The notes: generated from the letters alone by a model not told the origin. 64,000 nt of DNA from Pseudomonas sp. MM223 (GCA_947090765.1 OX352322.1:4323501-4387500), one strand, 5' to 3'. Numbered from the stretch's first letter, positions 18,242-27,270 are shown. A program made the numbers and translations.

Positions 18242-18949
18242 ATGATGGCCAAAGATACCGATGCCGAAGGCGCGCCACGACGCCATAGCGGCCGCTACAT
18301 ATACGAAGAGCTGCGCAAACAGATTCTCACCCTGAAGCTCAAGCCCGGCGTGCAACTGGACGAAGTGTCGCTGGCCGCGCAGTTCGGCCTGTCCCGTTCG
18401 CCAGTACGTGATGCCCTGGCCCGCCTGATCACCGAAGGGCTGGTGGTGATCCTGCCCAACCGCACCACCTTGGTGACGCCGTTCGAAATCGAGGAGTTCC
18501 CCAACTACATCTCTGCCCTGGACCTGATCCAGCGCGCCGTCACCCGCCTGGCCGCCACCCAGCATCGCGAAGATGACCTGGCGGCTATCCGCAAAGCCGA
18601 CGCGGCCTACCTCAAGGCGGTGACCAGTGGCGACTTCCAGGCCATGTCCGAGCTGAACAAGGCTTTCCACATGGCCATTGCCCGGGCCGGGCGCAACCCT
18701 TACTTCATCAACTACTACGAACGCCTGCTGGGCGAAGGCCAGCGCTTGCTGCACCTGCACTTCGACCACGTGGTCAGCTCTGCCGGTGCCCATCGCCTGG
18801 GCCGCGACCATGATGAAATCATCGAAGCCATCGCCGCTCGCGACGCTGACGCTGCCGAAGCAGCCGCCCACGAACACACCATGCTGTTCCAGCGCCGCTT
18901 CCTCGACTACATGCAGCAGAACCTCACGGCGCGCATGTCCATCGCCTGA
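18242..18949 (+). CDS. GntR-family regulator, FCD (FadR) subfamily
   Basis: About 235 residues. The N-terminal winged helix-turn-helix reads RYIYEELRKQILTLKLKPGV, then LAAQFGLSRSPVRDALARLITEGLV. The C-terminal half is an FCD ligand domain with metal-ligand-like residues (ELNKAFHMAIARAGRN, HRLGRDHDEIIEAIAARD). Two in-frame ATGs at 18242 and 18245 fit the domain start; an ATG at 18188 is less likely. These regulators usually repress catabolic genes until a small acid binds. Its likely sites are the matching operators at 10800 and 19025, so it should control the ABC importer and both SDR genes. Confidence 0.85.
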   Translation: MMAKDTDAEGAPRRHSGRYIYEELRKQILTLKLKPGVQLDEVSLAAQFGLSRSPVRDALARLITEGLVVILPNRTTLVTPFEIEEFPNYISALDLIQRAVTRLAATQHREDDLAAIRKADAAYLKAVTSGDFQAMSELNKAFHMAIARAGRNPYFINYYERLLGEGQRLLHLHFDHVVSSAGAHRLGRDHDEIIEAIAARDADAAEAAAHEHTMLFQRRFLDYMQQNLTARMSIA

Positions 18950-18998
18950 CCCGTAAAACACCCTGAACCACGTTGCGGGGCTGATCACTTCAGCCCTG

Positions 18999-19049
18999 TT
19001 GACACGCGCACGCCCACTCACTAGATTGCATGCAGCGCTGCACACAACA
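18999..19049 (+). promoter_or_regulatory. Sigma-70-like promoter overlapped by a GntR-type operator before the second SDR
   Basis: TTGACA at 18999-19004 and TAGATT at 19022-19027 are 17 bp apart, close to consensus. A palindromic operator at 19025-19049, TGCATGCAGCGCTGCACACA plus ACA, overlaps the -10 element and start region, a position suited to repression. It matches the site at 10800-10824. Confidence 0.65.
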
Positions 19050-19064
19050 AAACAGGAGTCGTGA

Positions 19065-19820
19065 ATGAACAGGTTCCAGAACAAAGTGGCGATCGTGACC
19101 GGTGGTGCGGGGGGCATTGGTGCTGCCATTGCTTCCCGGTTGGCAAGCGAAGGTGCGACCGTGGTGGTCAGTGATGTCAACCTTGAGGCGGCCCAGGCTG
19201 TTGCACAGGCCATTGAAGCTGAAGGTGGCAAGGCCTTGGCCATGGCTGCTGACATCGCCTCGGGCGAGGCTTGCCGTGGCCTGGTGCAGGCAGTTGCCAG
19301 CGAGCTAGGGCGCATCGACGTGCTGGTCAACAACGCCGGCATCAACCGCCGCGGCAACCTGTTGGCCCTGAGCGAAGACGACTGGCACAGCAGCTTTGCC
19401 GTCAACCTGGATGCCATGTTCCACCTTTGCCGGGCCGTGCTGCCAGGCATGATCGAGGCCGGTGGCGGTGCCATCGTCAACACCGCTTCGCAGTGGGGCC
19501 TGTACCCGGCGCCTGGGCACATTGCCTACAACGTGACCAAGGCGGCGGTGGCCTCGTTCACGCAGAACCTGGCACGCGACTATGCACCGCAGAAAATCCG
19601 GGTGAATGCCGTATGCCCGGGCGAGATTCACACGCCGATGCTGGAGGCTGGCGTGCTACGTTCCGGCCGCACCATTGCCGACCTGGACCGCATGGTGCCG
19701 TTCGGGCGCATTGGCAAACCGGAAGAAGTGGCCGCGTTGGTGGCCTTCCTGGCGTCGGACGAAGCAGCGTTCATGTGCGGCTCGCTGGTGGAAATAACCG
19801 GGGCCCAGGCGGTGGCCTGA
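19065..19820 (+). CDS. SDR-family NAD(P)-dependent oxidoreductase
   Basis: 251 residues. Cofactor motif VTGGAGGIGAAIA, NNAG, an N-terminal Asp in VVSDVN that suggests NAD preference, and a Y-x-x-x-K in HIAYNVTKAAV. AGGAG precedes ATG 19065. It is similar in plan to the SDR at 9124 and shares its operator, so both belong to the same GntR regulon. They may oxidise hydroxy-compounds in the hydroxyproline-type pathway, or bypass the damaged aldehyde dehydrogenase step; that is speculation. Confidence 0.86.
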   Translation: MNRFQNKVAIVTGGAGGIGAAIASRLASEGATVVVSDVNLEAAQAVAQAIEAEGGKALAMAADIASGEACRGLVQAVASELGRIDVLVNNAGINRRGNLLALSEDDWHSSFAVNLDAMFHLCRAVLPGMIEAGGGAIVNTASQWGLYPAPGHIAYNVTKAAVASFTQNLARDYAPQKIRVNAVCPGEIHTPMLEAGVLRSGRTIADLDRMVPFGRIGKPEEVAALVAFLASDEAAFMCGSLVEITGAQAVA

Positions 19821-19828
19821 GGTATTTT

Positions 19829-19948
19829 GGGGGCGCTTTGCGCCCCTATCGCGACACAAGGCCGCTCCTACAAGGGACCGTGCATGCCAGCCCTGATGCG
19901 GTCCCTGTAGGAGCGGCCTTGTGTCGCGATGGGCTGCAAAGCAGCCCC
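19829..19948. repeat. Paired REP palindromes, family C, with flanking short hairpins
   Basis: Inverted copies of ATCGCGACACAAGGCCGCTC plus CTACA, bounded by GGGGCGCTTTGCGCCCC on the left and GGGCTGCAAAGCAGCCC on the right. It lies between convergent genes. The related unit at 27115 differs slightly (GACGCAAGG, CTCCCACA). Confidence 0.88.
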
Positions 19949-19968
19949 AAGATCGAGCAGCACCCCCC

Positions 19969-22077
19969 CTACCGGAACTGGTACTCCAACCCCGCCCCCG
20001 CATACCACGAGCGCCCGGGCGCTGCCTCGTAATAGCGGCCGTTGCTGTCGCCGACAATCACCGACCCCACATACTGCCGGTCAAACAGGTTGTCCAGCCG
20101 CACCAGCTGGTGGAACGTCCAGGCCCCGACATGTTGCTCGAACCGGGTCCGCCAGTTGAATACCGCATAGGCAGGTGCGGCCTTGGCGTTGTTGCTGTCG
20201 TCTACATACACCTTGCTGCGGTACTGCCCTTCAACGCCCATGCTGATGGACGACACCGGCTTCCAGACCAGCTCGCCATACAGGTTGTTCAGCGGCACAC
20301 CCGGCAGGCGGTTGCCACTTTTGATGGTCTGGCTGATGTCATCGGCGTAACGGGCATCCGTGCGGGTATACACCCAGGTGGTCTGCCACTGCTCGCTCAG
20401 GTCACTCTGCAGGCTCGCCTCAAAACCGCGTCGCACAGTGCGCCCTGCATTGCGATAGCTGGTTCGACCATCCGTAGCACTGGCCACGACGATTTCATCA
20501 TCGGTATGAATCTCATACACCGCCGCATCCAGGCGCGTGCGTTCGCCAAGCCGGTACTTCACACCCATTTCGTACTGCATGCTGGTGGCGGGCTTGAGGC
20601 CGAAGTTGAAGCTTTCGGCCAAGCCCGGCGCATAGGCCATCTCGGCCTGGGTGGGGGTTTCGAAGCCTTTGCCAACGCTTACGTAGCCGCGCAGGTCCGG
20701 TGTAAACGCGTACATCACCGAAAGCGATGGCGTGGCCTGCTGGTACTTCTTCGCGCCGCTTGAGTCGCCGTTGGCCAGGTAATGGTCGTCGACACGCATT
20801 TCCATGGTGCTGTAGCGCAGTCCCAGTTCGCTGGTCCAGTTGCCGATTTCCCAGTGCGCCTGAAGGTACGGGTCCAGGCTGGTGGCGGTGTCTTTCTCGT
20901 CACGGCGCAGCTCACCCTTCACGCCCACCTGGTCGCCGCTGAAGTTCTGGTAGCCGCGGCGGTCGTCCTTGCTCTGGTCGTAATCGGCGCCGACAGTGAA
21001 GGTGAGATTGCCCGGCACGTCGACAACCGGCTGTATCCAGCGCAACGTTCCACCGTGGAACTCGCGATCGAAGTCCACAACCCCGCCGCCACGCTGGCTG
21101 TTGGAGGCCACCGTTCTGGGGATGGACAGGTACTGCACCACGCTGCGCCGCCCCGCATACAGGTTGAACTGCAGCGTGGCATCGCCAAAGTAGCGCTCGT
21201 AGTTCATGCCCAGTTGCTGGTGGTCGATACTTTTGCGGGTGTTGTAGGTTTCGGCCACTGCCGCCGTGGAGCGTGGGTCATGCTTGTAGGCATCCCAGGT
21301 TTGCCCCAGCGGGTCCTGCGTGTTGTTCTGCTCCAGGCTGCTGTAGATCAGCGCCATGCGCGAGTCGTCGTCGGGCTTGAAGTTGACCTTGGCGAAGGTC
21401 TGGTCACGGCGCGCGGCACTGTGGTCGCGGTAGCCATCGGTATCCAGGCGCGAGGCATCCAGTACGAAACCTGCTGTGTCGTTACCGCCCTCTGCCGACA
21501 GGTGGTTCTTGTTGAAGCCGTCACTGCCGAAGGTGGTCTCGGCGCCAACGCGTGCGGGCCCCTGCCCGTCCCGGGTAAACATCTGGATCACGCCACCAGC
21601 GTTGCTGCCGTACAGCGTTGCCGCCGGGCCGCGCAGCACTTCGATACGGTCGGCCACGTCCAGGTTCAACGTGGCGGCCTGCCCTTGCCCATCGGGCGTA
21701 CTGGCCGGGATGCCGTCACTCAGCAGCTTGATGCCGCGCACGCCGAATGCCGAGCGTGCGCCGTACCCGCGCGAGGAAATCTGCAGGTCTTGTGCATAGT
21801 TTTGCCGGTTCTGCACCACCAGCCCAGGCACTTTGCTGAGCACTTCCGACAGGTTGACGCCCAGCTGGCCATCCGTGCCGTGGGACAGGTCAACGGTATC
21901 CACCGAAAACGGCAGGTCGAATGTGCGGGTGGGCGCATAGGCGCCGGTCACCACCAGCGGGTCCATCACCACCACATCGGGTACGTCGGGGGCGGCCTGG
22001 CCGGTGGTGCTCATGCCCCCTGTCAGCAAAAGGGCAAAGCCTGTGCGGGCAGGCAAACGGGCAAAGATTGGGTACAT
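19969..22077 (-). CDS. TonB-dependent outer-membrane receptor
   Basis: 702 residues from ATG 22077 (AGGAAG upstream), with a signal peptide that ends near TGQAAP. A TonB-box-like VVVMDPLVVTGAY leads into a plug domain with EVLSKVPGLVVQNRQNYAQD, SRGYGARSAFGVRGIKL and IEVLRGPAATLYGSNAGGVI. A 22-strand barrel follows and ends in WYAGAGLEYQFR. It imports a large or scarce ligand, classically an iron complex, using TonB energy. No siderophore or haem gene is adjacent, so the ligand is unknown. It lies between two catabolic clusters on the opposite strand. Confidence 0.88.
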   Translation of the reverse strand: MYPIFARLPARTGFALLLTGGMSTTGQAAPDVPDVVVMDPLVVTGAYAPTRTFDLPFSVDTVDLSHGTDGQLGVNLSEVLSKVPGLVVQNRQNYAQDLQISSRGYGARSAFGVRGIKLLSDGIPASTPDGQGQAATLNLDVADRIEVLRGPAATLYGSNAGGVIQMFTRDGQGPARVGAETTFGSDGFNKNHLSAEGGNDTAGFVLDASRLDTDGYRDHSAARRDQTFAKVNFKPDDDSRMALIYSSLEQNNTQDPLGQTWDAYKHDPRSTAAVAETYNTRKSIDHQQLGMNYERYFGDATLQFNLYAGRRSVVQYLSIPRTVASNSQRGGGVVDFDREFHGGTLRWIQPVVDVPGNLTFTVGADYDQSKDDRRGYQNFSGDQVGVKGELRRDEKDTATSLDPYLQAHWEIGNWTSELGLRYSTMEMRVDDHYLANGDSSGAKKYQQATPSLSVMYAFTPDLRGYVSVGKGFETPTQAEMAYAPGLAESFNFGLKPATSMQYEMGVKYRLGERTRLDAAVYEIHTDDEIVVASATDGRTSYRNAGRTVRRGFEASLQSDLSEQWQTTWVYTRTDARYADDISQTIKSGNRLPGVPLNNLYGELVWKPVSSISMGVEGQYRSKVYVDDSNNAKAAPAYAVFNWRTRFEQHVGAWTFHQLVRLDNLFDRQYVGSVIVGDSNGRYYEAAPGRSWYAGAGLEYQFR

Positions 22078-22194
22078 GCGAAACTTCCTGAAACCCGGGC
22101 CTGCCCCTTTACGAGCCAAGTCCGGGGTAACGCTACCGTGCGCAGGCACGGCATACGCAAAAAATGAATTGAAAAGGGTTACAGCGAACCCGTA

Positions 22195-22941
22195 CTAGAT
22201 CCTGTTGGCGTAGCAGTGCCCCTGGGTACTGACCACCGACACCCGCTTCTCGATTGCCCTGCCTTGGTAATCCAGGGCAACGCGCACAATCTGCAACAGC
22301 GGCGCCCCCACTTCGATGCCCAGCACTTGCGCCTGGTTGGCATCGGCGCTGATGGCAAAGATGCACTCATCGGCATGCGCCACCGTGGCGCCGAAGCGCT
22401 GCTGGTACAGGCGATACAGCGTATTGGGCAGCACTTCGGGCTGCCTTTCCAGGCCAATGAAACGCTCGGCGCACAAGGTAATGTCCTCGTAGATGACCGG
22501 CTTGCCATCCAGCTCGCGGGTACGCGAAATGTGCACCACCTTGGCCCCCGGCTGCAGGCCCAGCGCCTGCGCTTCCTGCGCACTGGCCTTACGCACCTTG
22601 CGCCCCAGCACGATCGAAACCGGCAGGCAGCGTTCGCCGTCGGGGCGGCAGATGTTGAAGAAGCGGAACAAGGCATGGTCGCCATCATGGGTGGCGACCG
22701 AGGTCCCCTTGCCCTGCTGGCGCACCACCACGTTCTCGGCCACCAGTTCGTTGAGCGCCTTGCGCAGGGTGCCGACGCTGACCTGATAAGTGGTCGCCAG
22801 CGCCGCCTCGCTGGGGATGAACGTGCCGGGCGACCACTCACCTGAATGGATGCGCTCCATCAGCAAGTCTTTGATCTGCATGTACAGCGGCTGGAAGGTC
22901 GGGGCCTTTTGCGGGTTCTGCAGGGCGTCGTTCATGGTCAT
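22195..22941 (-). CDS. GntR-family regulator, UTRA (HutC) subfamily
   Basis: About 248 residues. The winged helix reads PLYMQIKDLLMERIHSGEWS, then PSEAALATTYQVSVGTLRKALNELVAE; the rest is a UTRA ligand-binding domain (ARTRELDGKPVIYEDITL-type segment). ATG 22941 is chosen, with ATG 22935 two codons on equally possible. It is divergent from the suyAB-like genes with a 130-bp shared promoter region, so it is their probable repressor. The ligand could be sulfolactate or its precursor, by inference only. Confidence 0.85.
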   Translation of the reverse strand: MTMNDALQNPQKAPTFQPLYMQIKDLLMERIHSGEWSPGTFIPSEAALATTYQVSVGTLRKALNELVAENVVVRQQGKGTSVATHDGDHALFRFFNICRPDGERCLPVSIVLGRKVRKASAQEAQALGLQPGAKVVHISRTRELDGKPVIYEDITLCAERFIGLERQPEVLPNTLYRLYQQRFGATVAHADECIFAISADANQAQVLGIEVGAPLLQIVRVALDYQGRAIEKRVSVVSTQGHCYANRI

Positions 22942-23001
22942 CTGTCGTCGGCAGTTCGTGTGCCGAAAGTATACCCGAAGCAGGGAAAAAAGCATCGCAC
23001 C

Positions 23002-23032
23002 TTGACTATCCTATAACCTATGTCCTATACAT
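23002..23032 (+). promoter_or_regulatory. Promoter with repeated TCCTATA motif before the suyA-like gene
   Basis: TTGACT at 23002 and TATACA at 23026 are 18 bp apart, a good sigma-70 layout. The spacer and -10 hold two direct copies of TCCTATA (about 23009 and 23023), which may be binding sites for the adjacent UTRA regulator. The lyase gene starts 40 bp further on. Confidence 0.5.
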
Positions 23033-23071
23033 GACTTACGGCATATGAATGACCGTCACAGGAGAACAACA

Positions 23072-23356
23072 ATGAGCATTGATTTTGTCGTCCACGATGC
23101 CGACGACGCCGTCGGCGTCGTAGTAGTCGAAGGCGTGCAGGCGGGCCAGAAGTTGACAGGCTGGGTCATGGACCAGGACCAGACCCTGGAATTCGTGGTA
23201 CGCGACGCCATCCCGATCGGCCACAAGCTGGCCATCCGTGACTTGCAGGAAGGCGATACGGTGATCAAGTACGGTGTCGACATCGGCCGGGTGATCAAGC
23301 CCATCCGCGAAGGCGAGCACCTGCACGTCCACAACGTCAAAACCAAGAGGTGGTAA
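23072..23356 (+). CDS. suyA: UxaA-family small subunit (SAF domain), probably sulfolactate sulfo-lyase alpha
   Basis: 94 residues forming a complete SAF/UxaA N-terminal domain ([58 protein letters not shown]). AGGAG precedes ATG 23072. In altronate dehydratase this domain is usually fused to the catalytic part; in (2R)-sulfolactate sulfo-lyase the two are separate genes, as here. The enzyme would release sulfite from (R)-sulfolactate to give pyruvate in the cytoplasm. The alternative is a split sugar-acid dehydratase, but no uronate-pathway gene lies nearby. The next gene starts 2 bp after the stop. Confidence 0.7.
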   Translation: MSIDFVVHDADDAVGVVVVEGVQAGQKLTGWVMDQDQTLEFVVRDAIPIGHKLAIRDLQEGDTVIKYGVDIGRVIKPIREGEHLHVHNVKTKRW

Positions 23357-23358
23357 GC

Positions 23359-24528
23359 ATGCAACTCAACGGACGCACTTTCCTGGGCTACCGCCGCGAC
23401 AATGGCCGTGTGGGCATTCGCAACCATGTAATCATCCTGCCGGTGGACGACATCTCCAATGCGGCCGCCGAAGCGGTGGCCAACAACATCAAGGGCACCC
23501 TCGGGCTGCCGCACCCTTATGGTCGGCTGCAGTTCGGCGAAGACCTGGAGCTGCACTTCCGCACCCTGATCGGTACTGGCTGCAACCCCAACGTGGCAGC
23601 GGTGGTGGTGATCGGGATCGAGCCCGGCTGGACCCGCCGCGTGGTCGAAGGCATCCGCGCCAGCGGCAAGCCGGCAGAAGGCTTCTGGATCGAACAGAAC
23701 GGCGACCACAACACCATCTGCGCCGCCTCGCGCAAGGCTCGCGAATTCGTGCAGTACGCCACCGAGCTGCGCCGCGAGGAATGCGACATCAGCGAACTGT
23801 GGGTCTCGACCAAGTGCGGCGAGTCCGACACCACCTCCGGTTGCGGCGCCAACCCCACCGTGGGCAATGCGTTCGACAAGCTGTATGCACAAGGCTGCAC
23901 ACTGGTGTTCGGTGAAACATCCGAGCTGACTGGCGGCGAACACCTGGTCGCCGAGCGCTGCAGCACCCCGGCAGTACGCGAGCGCTTCCAGTTCATGTTC
24001 GACCGTTACAGCGCCATGATCGACCGCTGGAAGACCAGCGACCTGTCCGAGTCGCAGCCCACCAAGGGCAATATCGAAGGCGGCCTGACCACCATCGAGG
24101 AAAAGGCCCTGGGCAACATCCAGAAGATCGGCCGCAAATGCCGGGTCGACGGTGTACTGGACAAGGCCGAGGCACCCACCGGGCCAGGCTTGTGGTTCAT
24201 GGACTCGTCGTCTGCGGCAGCAGAAATGGTCACCTTGTGCGCAGCGTCCGGTTACGTGGCGCACTTCTTCCCGACCGGCCAGGGCAACGTCATCGGCAAC
24301 CCGATCTTGCCGGTGATCAAGATCTGCGCCAACCCGCGAACGTTCCGCACCATGGGTGAACACATCGATGTCGATGTATCCGGCCTGCTGCGACGCGAAA
24401 TCAACATGGACGATGCCGGCGACCGCTTGCTCGACATGCTGATGCGCACCGCCAATGGTCGCTACACTGCCGCCGAAGCCCTTGGGCACCGCGAGTTCGT
24501 GCTGACCCGCCTGTTCGAAAGCGCCTGA
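23359..24528 (+). CDS. suyB: UxaA-family large subunit, probably sulfolactate sulfo-lyase beta
   Basis: 389 residues of the UxaA catalytic type: [18 protein letters not shown] at the start, [19 protein letters not shown] in the middle, then [19 protein letters not shown] and [11 protein letters not shown] at the end. Cysteines in KCGESD and GCGANP fit an iron-dependent lyase. With the 94-residue partner 2 bp upstream it matches the two-subunit SuyAB design. The nearby HpsN-like dehydrogenase would make its substrate from dihydroxypropanesulfonate. Altronate or galactarate dehydratase is the main alternative. The start is ATG 23359; a GTG three codons earlier is possible. Confidence 0.72.
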   Translation: MQLNGRTFLGYRRDNGRVGIRNHVIILPVDDISNAAAEAVANNIKGTLGLPHPYGRLQFGEDLELHFRTLIGTGCNPNVAAVVVIGIEPGWTRRVVEGIRASGKPAEGFWIEQNGDHNTICAASRKAREFVQYATELRREECDISELWVSTKCGESDTTSGCGANPTVGNAFDKLYAQGCTLVFGETSELTGGEHLVAERCSTPAVRERFQFMFDRYSAMIDRWKTSDLSESQPTKGNIEGGLTTIEEKALGNIQKIGRKCRVDGVLDKAEAPTGPGLWFMDSSSAAAEMVTLCAASGYVAHFFPTGQGNVIGNPILPVIKICANPRTFRTMGEHIDVDVSGLLRREINMDDAGDRLLDMLMRTANGRYTAAEALGHREFVLTRLFESA

Positions 24529-24534
24529 CCTGCC

Positions 24535-24570
24535 GCGCCGTTGCCTGCACCAGGCAACGGCGCTTGTTCC
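24535..24570 (+). terminator. Strong hairpin terminator after suyB
   Basis: A perfect 13-bp stem (GCGCCGTTGCCTG and its complement) with a CAC loop begins 6 bp after the suyB stop and is followed by TTGTTCC. The 218 bp from here to the symporter gene hold only one 25-codon frame (24621-24698) with no recognisable features, so the symporter probably has its own promoter or depends on read-through. Confidence 0.75.
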
Positions 24571-24788
24571 TGCCTGCGTTCAAGAAGTACGTCTCACAAC
24601 AACCATAAATGGAGACCTTCATGAAACCGCTCTGCCCTGATGCCCTGCCCCCTCCGGTGTTTCTCCCCACGCCCACGCAGCCACGACGACCGCAGTGACC
24701 TCAAGCGTGCCGCGTACACCATCCGAACCTGCTCCCCTGCCCTGATCAGCCAGATTGGCGCGGGGTATCCGCTTATGGAGAAACAACC

Positions 24789-26090
24789 GTGAAAATCCTC
24801 AAGAACCTGTATGTCCAGGTGGTGATCGGCCTGATCGCCGGTATTGCCCTCGGCTACTGCTGGCCCTCGCTCGGGGTGGAGATGAAGCCGCTGGGCGATA
24901 CGTTCATCCGCCTGATCAAGATGCTCATCACCCTGGTGATCTTCTGCACCGTGGCCATCGGCATCGCGCGCATGGAAAGCCTGAAGGAGCTGGGCAAGGT
25001 CGGCTTCAAGACCTTCATGTACTTCGAGGTCGTGACAACCCTGGCGCTGTTGCTGGGCATGGTCATCGCCAACCTGGTGCAGCCCGGCGCCGGCATGAAC
25101 ATCGACCCGGCCAGCCTTGATGGTGGCGCCATGTCGCAATACCTTGACCAGGTGCATGCGCAGGAGTCCTCCAGCCTGCTGACCCAGCTGATCCCCAACT
25201 CGGTAGTCGGCGCCTTCGCCAGCGGCAACCTGCTGCAAGTGCTGCTGTTCTCGGTGCTGTTTGGCGTGGCGTTGTCCAGCATGTCCAGGCGCAGCCGCTT
25301 GGCTGCGCGGGTGATCGAACAGTTCGGCGAAACCCTGATGCGCATCGTCGGCATGATCATGTGGCTGGCACCTGTCGGTGCGTTCGGCGCCATGGCCTTC
25401 ACCATTGGCAAGTACGGCATCGGGGCGTTGCAGCAGATGGGGTTGCTGATCGTCTGCCTGTACGTCACCAGCCTGCTGTTCATCGGTATTGTCCTGGGCT
25501 CGATCAGCTTTGCCTGCGGGATCAACATCTGGTCGCTGATCAAGTACCTGCGCGAAGAGCTGCTGATCGTGCTGGGCACCTCCACCACCGAATCGGTACT
25601 GCCACGGCTGATGCAGAAACTGGAACGGCTAGGCTGCGACAAATCGGTGATCGGCCTGGTGCTGCCCACAGGCTATTCGTTCAACCTCGACGGCGCCGCC
25701 ATCTACCTGACCATGGCTTCGTTGTTTCTGGCGCAAGCGCTGAACATCGACCTGTCGTGGGGCCAGCAACTGAGCCTGCTGGTGATCCTGCTGATTACCT
25801 CCAAAGGCGGCGCAGGTGTGGCTGGCGCAGCGCTGATCGTACTGACCGCAACGCTGGCCAGCCACGACATCATCCCTGTGGCGGCCATTACGCTGATTCT
25901 GGGCATCGACCGCATTCTCAACGAGGTGCGGGCGCTGACCAACATGATGGGCAACGTGGTCGGCACCCTGGCCATTGCCCGCTGGGAGGGCAAGCTCGAC
26001 CTGGCCAAGGCTCGCGCCGAGCTGGCGGCCCCTGGCCGCTTGCCTGTGCTTGACCAGGCACCGCTAAACCTGTCGCAGAAAAAACCCTGA
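24789..26090 (+). CDS. Cation:dicarboxylate symporter (DctA/GltP family)
   Basis: 433 residues with about eight helices and two re-entrant loops of the glutamate/C4-dicarboxylate:cation symporter family: LVIFCTVAIGIARM, SVVGAFASGNLL, GTSTTESVLPRLMQKLE, LPTGYSFNLDGAAIYLT, LLITSKGGAGVAGAALIVL. The start is GTG 24789 with GGAGA 7 nt upstream. It sits between the sulfo-lyase genes and a sulfolactate/malate-type dehydrogenase, 23 bp before the latter. Sulfolactate is a dianionic malate analogue, so a carrier of this type could take it up; that substrate is inference. Confidence 0.87.
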   Translation: MKILKNLYVQVVIGLIAGIALGYCWPSLGVEMKPLGDTFIRLIKMLITLVIFCTVAIGIARMESLKELGKVGFKTFMYFEVVTTLALLLGMVIANLVQPGAGMNIDPASLDGGAMSQYLDQVHAQESSSLLTQLIPNSVVGAFASGNLLQVLLFSVLFGVALSSMSRRSRLAARVIEQFGETLMRIVGMIMWLAPVGAFGAMAFTIGKYGIGALQQMGLLIVCLYVTSLLFIGIVLGSISFACGINIWSLIKYLREELLIVLGTSTTESVLPRLMQKLERLGCDKSVIGLVLPTGYSFNLDGAAIYLTMASLFLAQALNIDLSWGQQLSLLVILLITSKGGAGVAGAALIVLTATLASHDIIPVAAITLILGIDRILNEVRALTNMMGNVVGTLAIARWEGKLDLAKARAELAAPGRLPVLDQAPLNLSQKKP

Positions 26091-26113
26091 GCCCTATTGC
26101 AAGGAGCCAACCC

Positions 26114-27103
26114 ATGACTGTGCACATCAGCGTTCGGCATGCACATGAACTTGCCATGCAGGCACTGCGCAGCGCCGGCATGCCGGAAGCCCCCGCGCAA
26201 AGTTGCGCACTTGCCCTGGTGCAGGCCGAGCGCGAAGGCCTGCCCTCCCATGGCCTGTCACGCTTGCCGTTCTACCTGGAACAAATGGCCACCGGCAAGG
26301 TTGACGCCAGGGCCGAGCCCAGCGTGCGGGTCGACGGGGCAGTCGTACACGTTGACGCCGGCCACGGCCTGGCATTTGCGGCCATCGATGCCGGCCTGGG
26401 CCCGGCGATGGCCACGGCGCGCCGCCTGGGTATCGCGGCGCTGGCCATCGGCCGCTCGCACCACTTCGGCGTGGCCGGGCAACCGGTAGAACGGGCCGCG
26501 CGCGAGGGCCTGCTGGCACTGGCGCTGAGCAATGCACCCGCCGCGATGGCCCCCTGGGGCGGGCGCACCCCGCTGTTCGGCACCAACCCCATTGCCTTCG
26601 CATCGCCACGCCGGGATGCAGCCCCTGTTGTCATCGACCTGTCGCTGTCGAAGGTTGCCCGTGGCAAGGTGATGCTGGCCAGGCAGGCGGGCACGCCGAT
26701 CCCGGCCGGCTGGGCCATCGACAGTGCCGGCAACGACACCACCGATCCGCAGGCGGCGCTGGCCGGCAGCATGGTGCCCATGGGCGATGCCAAAGGTGCC
26801 GCACTGGCAATGATGGTAGAGCTGCTGACGGCGGGCCTGACCGGCAGCCATTTCGGCTTCCAGGCCAGTTCGTTCTTCGATGCAGAGGGGGGCGCGCCGG
26901 GGGTGGCGCACTTGCTGTTGCTGATTGACCCGCAACGGTTTGGCCCGGGTTACCTCAGCCATGTCGAGGCATTGTTCACCGCCATGCTGGCGCAACCAGG
27001 CGTGCGTTTGCCAGGGCAGCGGCGGATACAGGAACGGCAAATGCGCGGTGATTTCATCGAGGTGCCTCAGGCGTTGCTGGACCGGTTGAAAAGCTGCGTT
27101 TGA
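26114..27103 (+). CDS. Malate/L-lactate/L-sulfolactate dehydrogenase family protein
   Basis: 329 residues of the Ldh2/MDG family: SHGLSRLPFYLEQM with the catalytic His, GRSHHFGVAGQPVERAAREG, APWGGRTPLFGTNPIAFASP and MGDAKGAALAMMVELL. These NAD(P)H enzymes reduce 2-oxo or 2-imino acids. ComC, a (R)-sulfolactate dehydrogenase, belongs here, as does DpkA, the pyrroline-2-carboxylate reductase. The position after suyAB and a dianion symporter favours a sulfolactate role. A pyrroline reductase serving the hydroxyproline cluster is the alternative. AAGGAG precedes the ATG. Confidence 0.82.
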   Translation: MTVHISVRHAHELAMQALRSAGMPEAPAQSCALALVQAEREGLPSHGLSRLPFYLEQMATGKVDARAEPSVRVDGAVVHVDAGHGLAFAAIDAGLGPAMATARRLGIAALAIGRSHHFGVAGQPVERAAREGLLALALSNAPAAMAPWGGRTPLFGTNPIAFASPRRDAAPVVIDLSLSKVARGKVMLARQAGTPIPAGWAIDSAGNDTTDPQAALAGSMVPMGDAKGAALAMMVELLTAGLTGSHFGFQASSFFDAEGGAPGVAHLLLLIDPQRFGPGYLSHVEALFTAMLAQPGVRLPGQRRIQERQMRGDFIEVPQALLDRLKSCV

Positions 27104-27114
27104 ACTGACAATCC

Positions 27115-27238
27115 TGGGGGCGCTTTGCGCCCCTATCGCGACGCAAGGCCGCTCCCACAGATACCGCGCAGGCTTCAGGTTTATGCAGTACCTGTGGGAG
27201 CGGCCTTGCGTCGCGATAGGGCTGCATTGCAGCCCCAG
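27115..27238. repeat. Paired REP palindromes, family C, with flanking short hairpins
   Basis: Inverted copies of ATCGCGACGCAAGGCCGCTC plus CCACAG, bounded by GGGGGCGCTTTGCGCCCC and GGGCTGCATTGCAGCCC. It separates the convergent suyAB-side and hpsN-side operons. Confidence 0.88.
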
Positions 27239-27270
27239 GCTTTATCGAGCAACGCTGAACAACACCTCAA

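Noticed and set aside
20782..22167. Plus-strand open frame of about 461 codons
   Set aside because: It mirrors the TonB-dependent receptor on the other strand, which has clear plug and barrel motifs.
23359..24528. Altronate dehydratase UxaA as the primary call
   Set aside because: The subunits are split and no uronate-pathway gene is near, while an HpsN-like operon is. Kept as an alternative.
24621..24698. 25-codon frame between suyB and the symporter gene
   Set aside because: Pro-rich, no conserved features and inside a probable promoter region; could be a leader peptide but nothing supports it.
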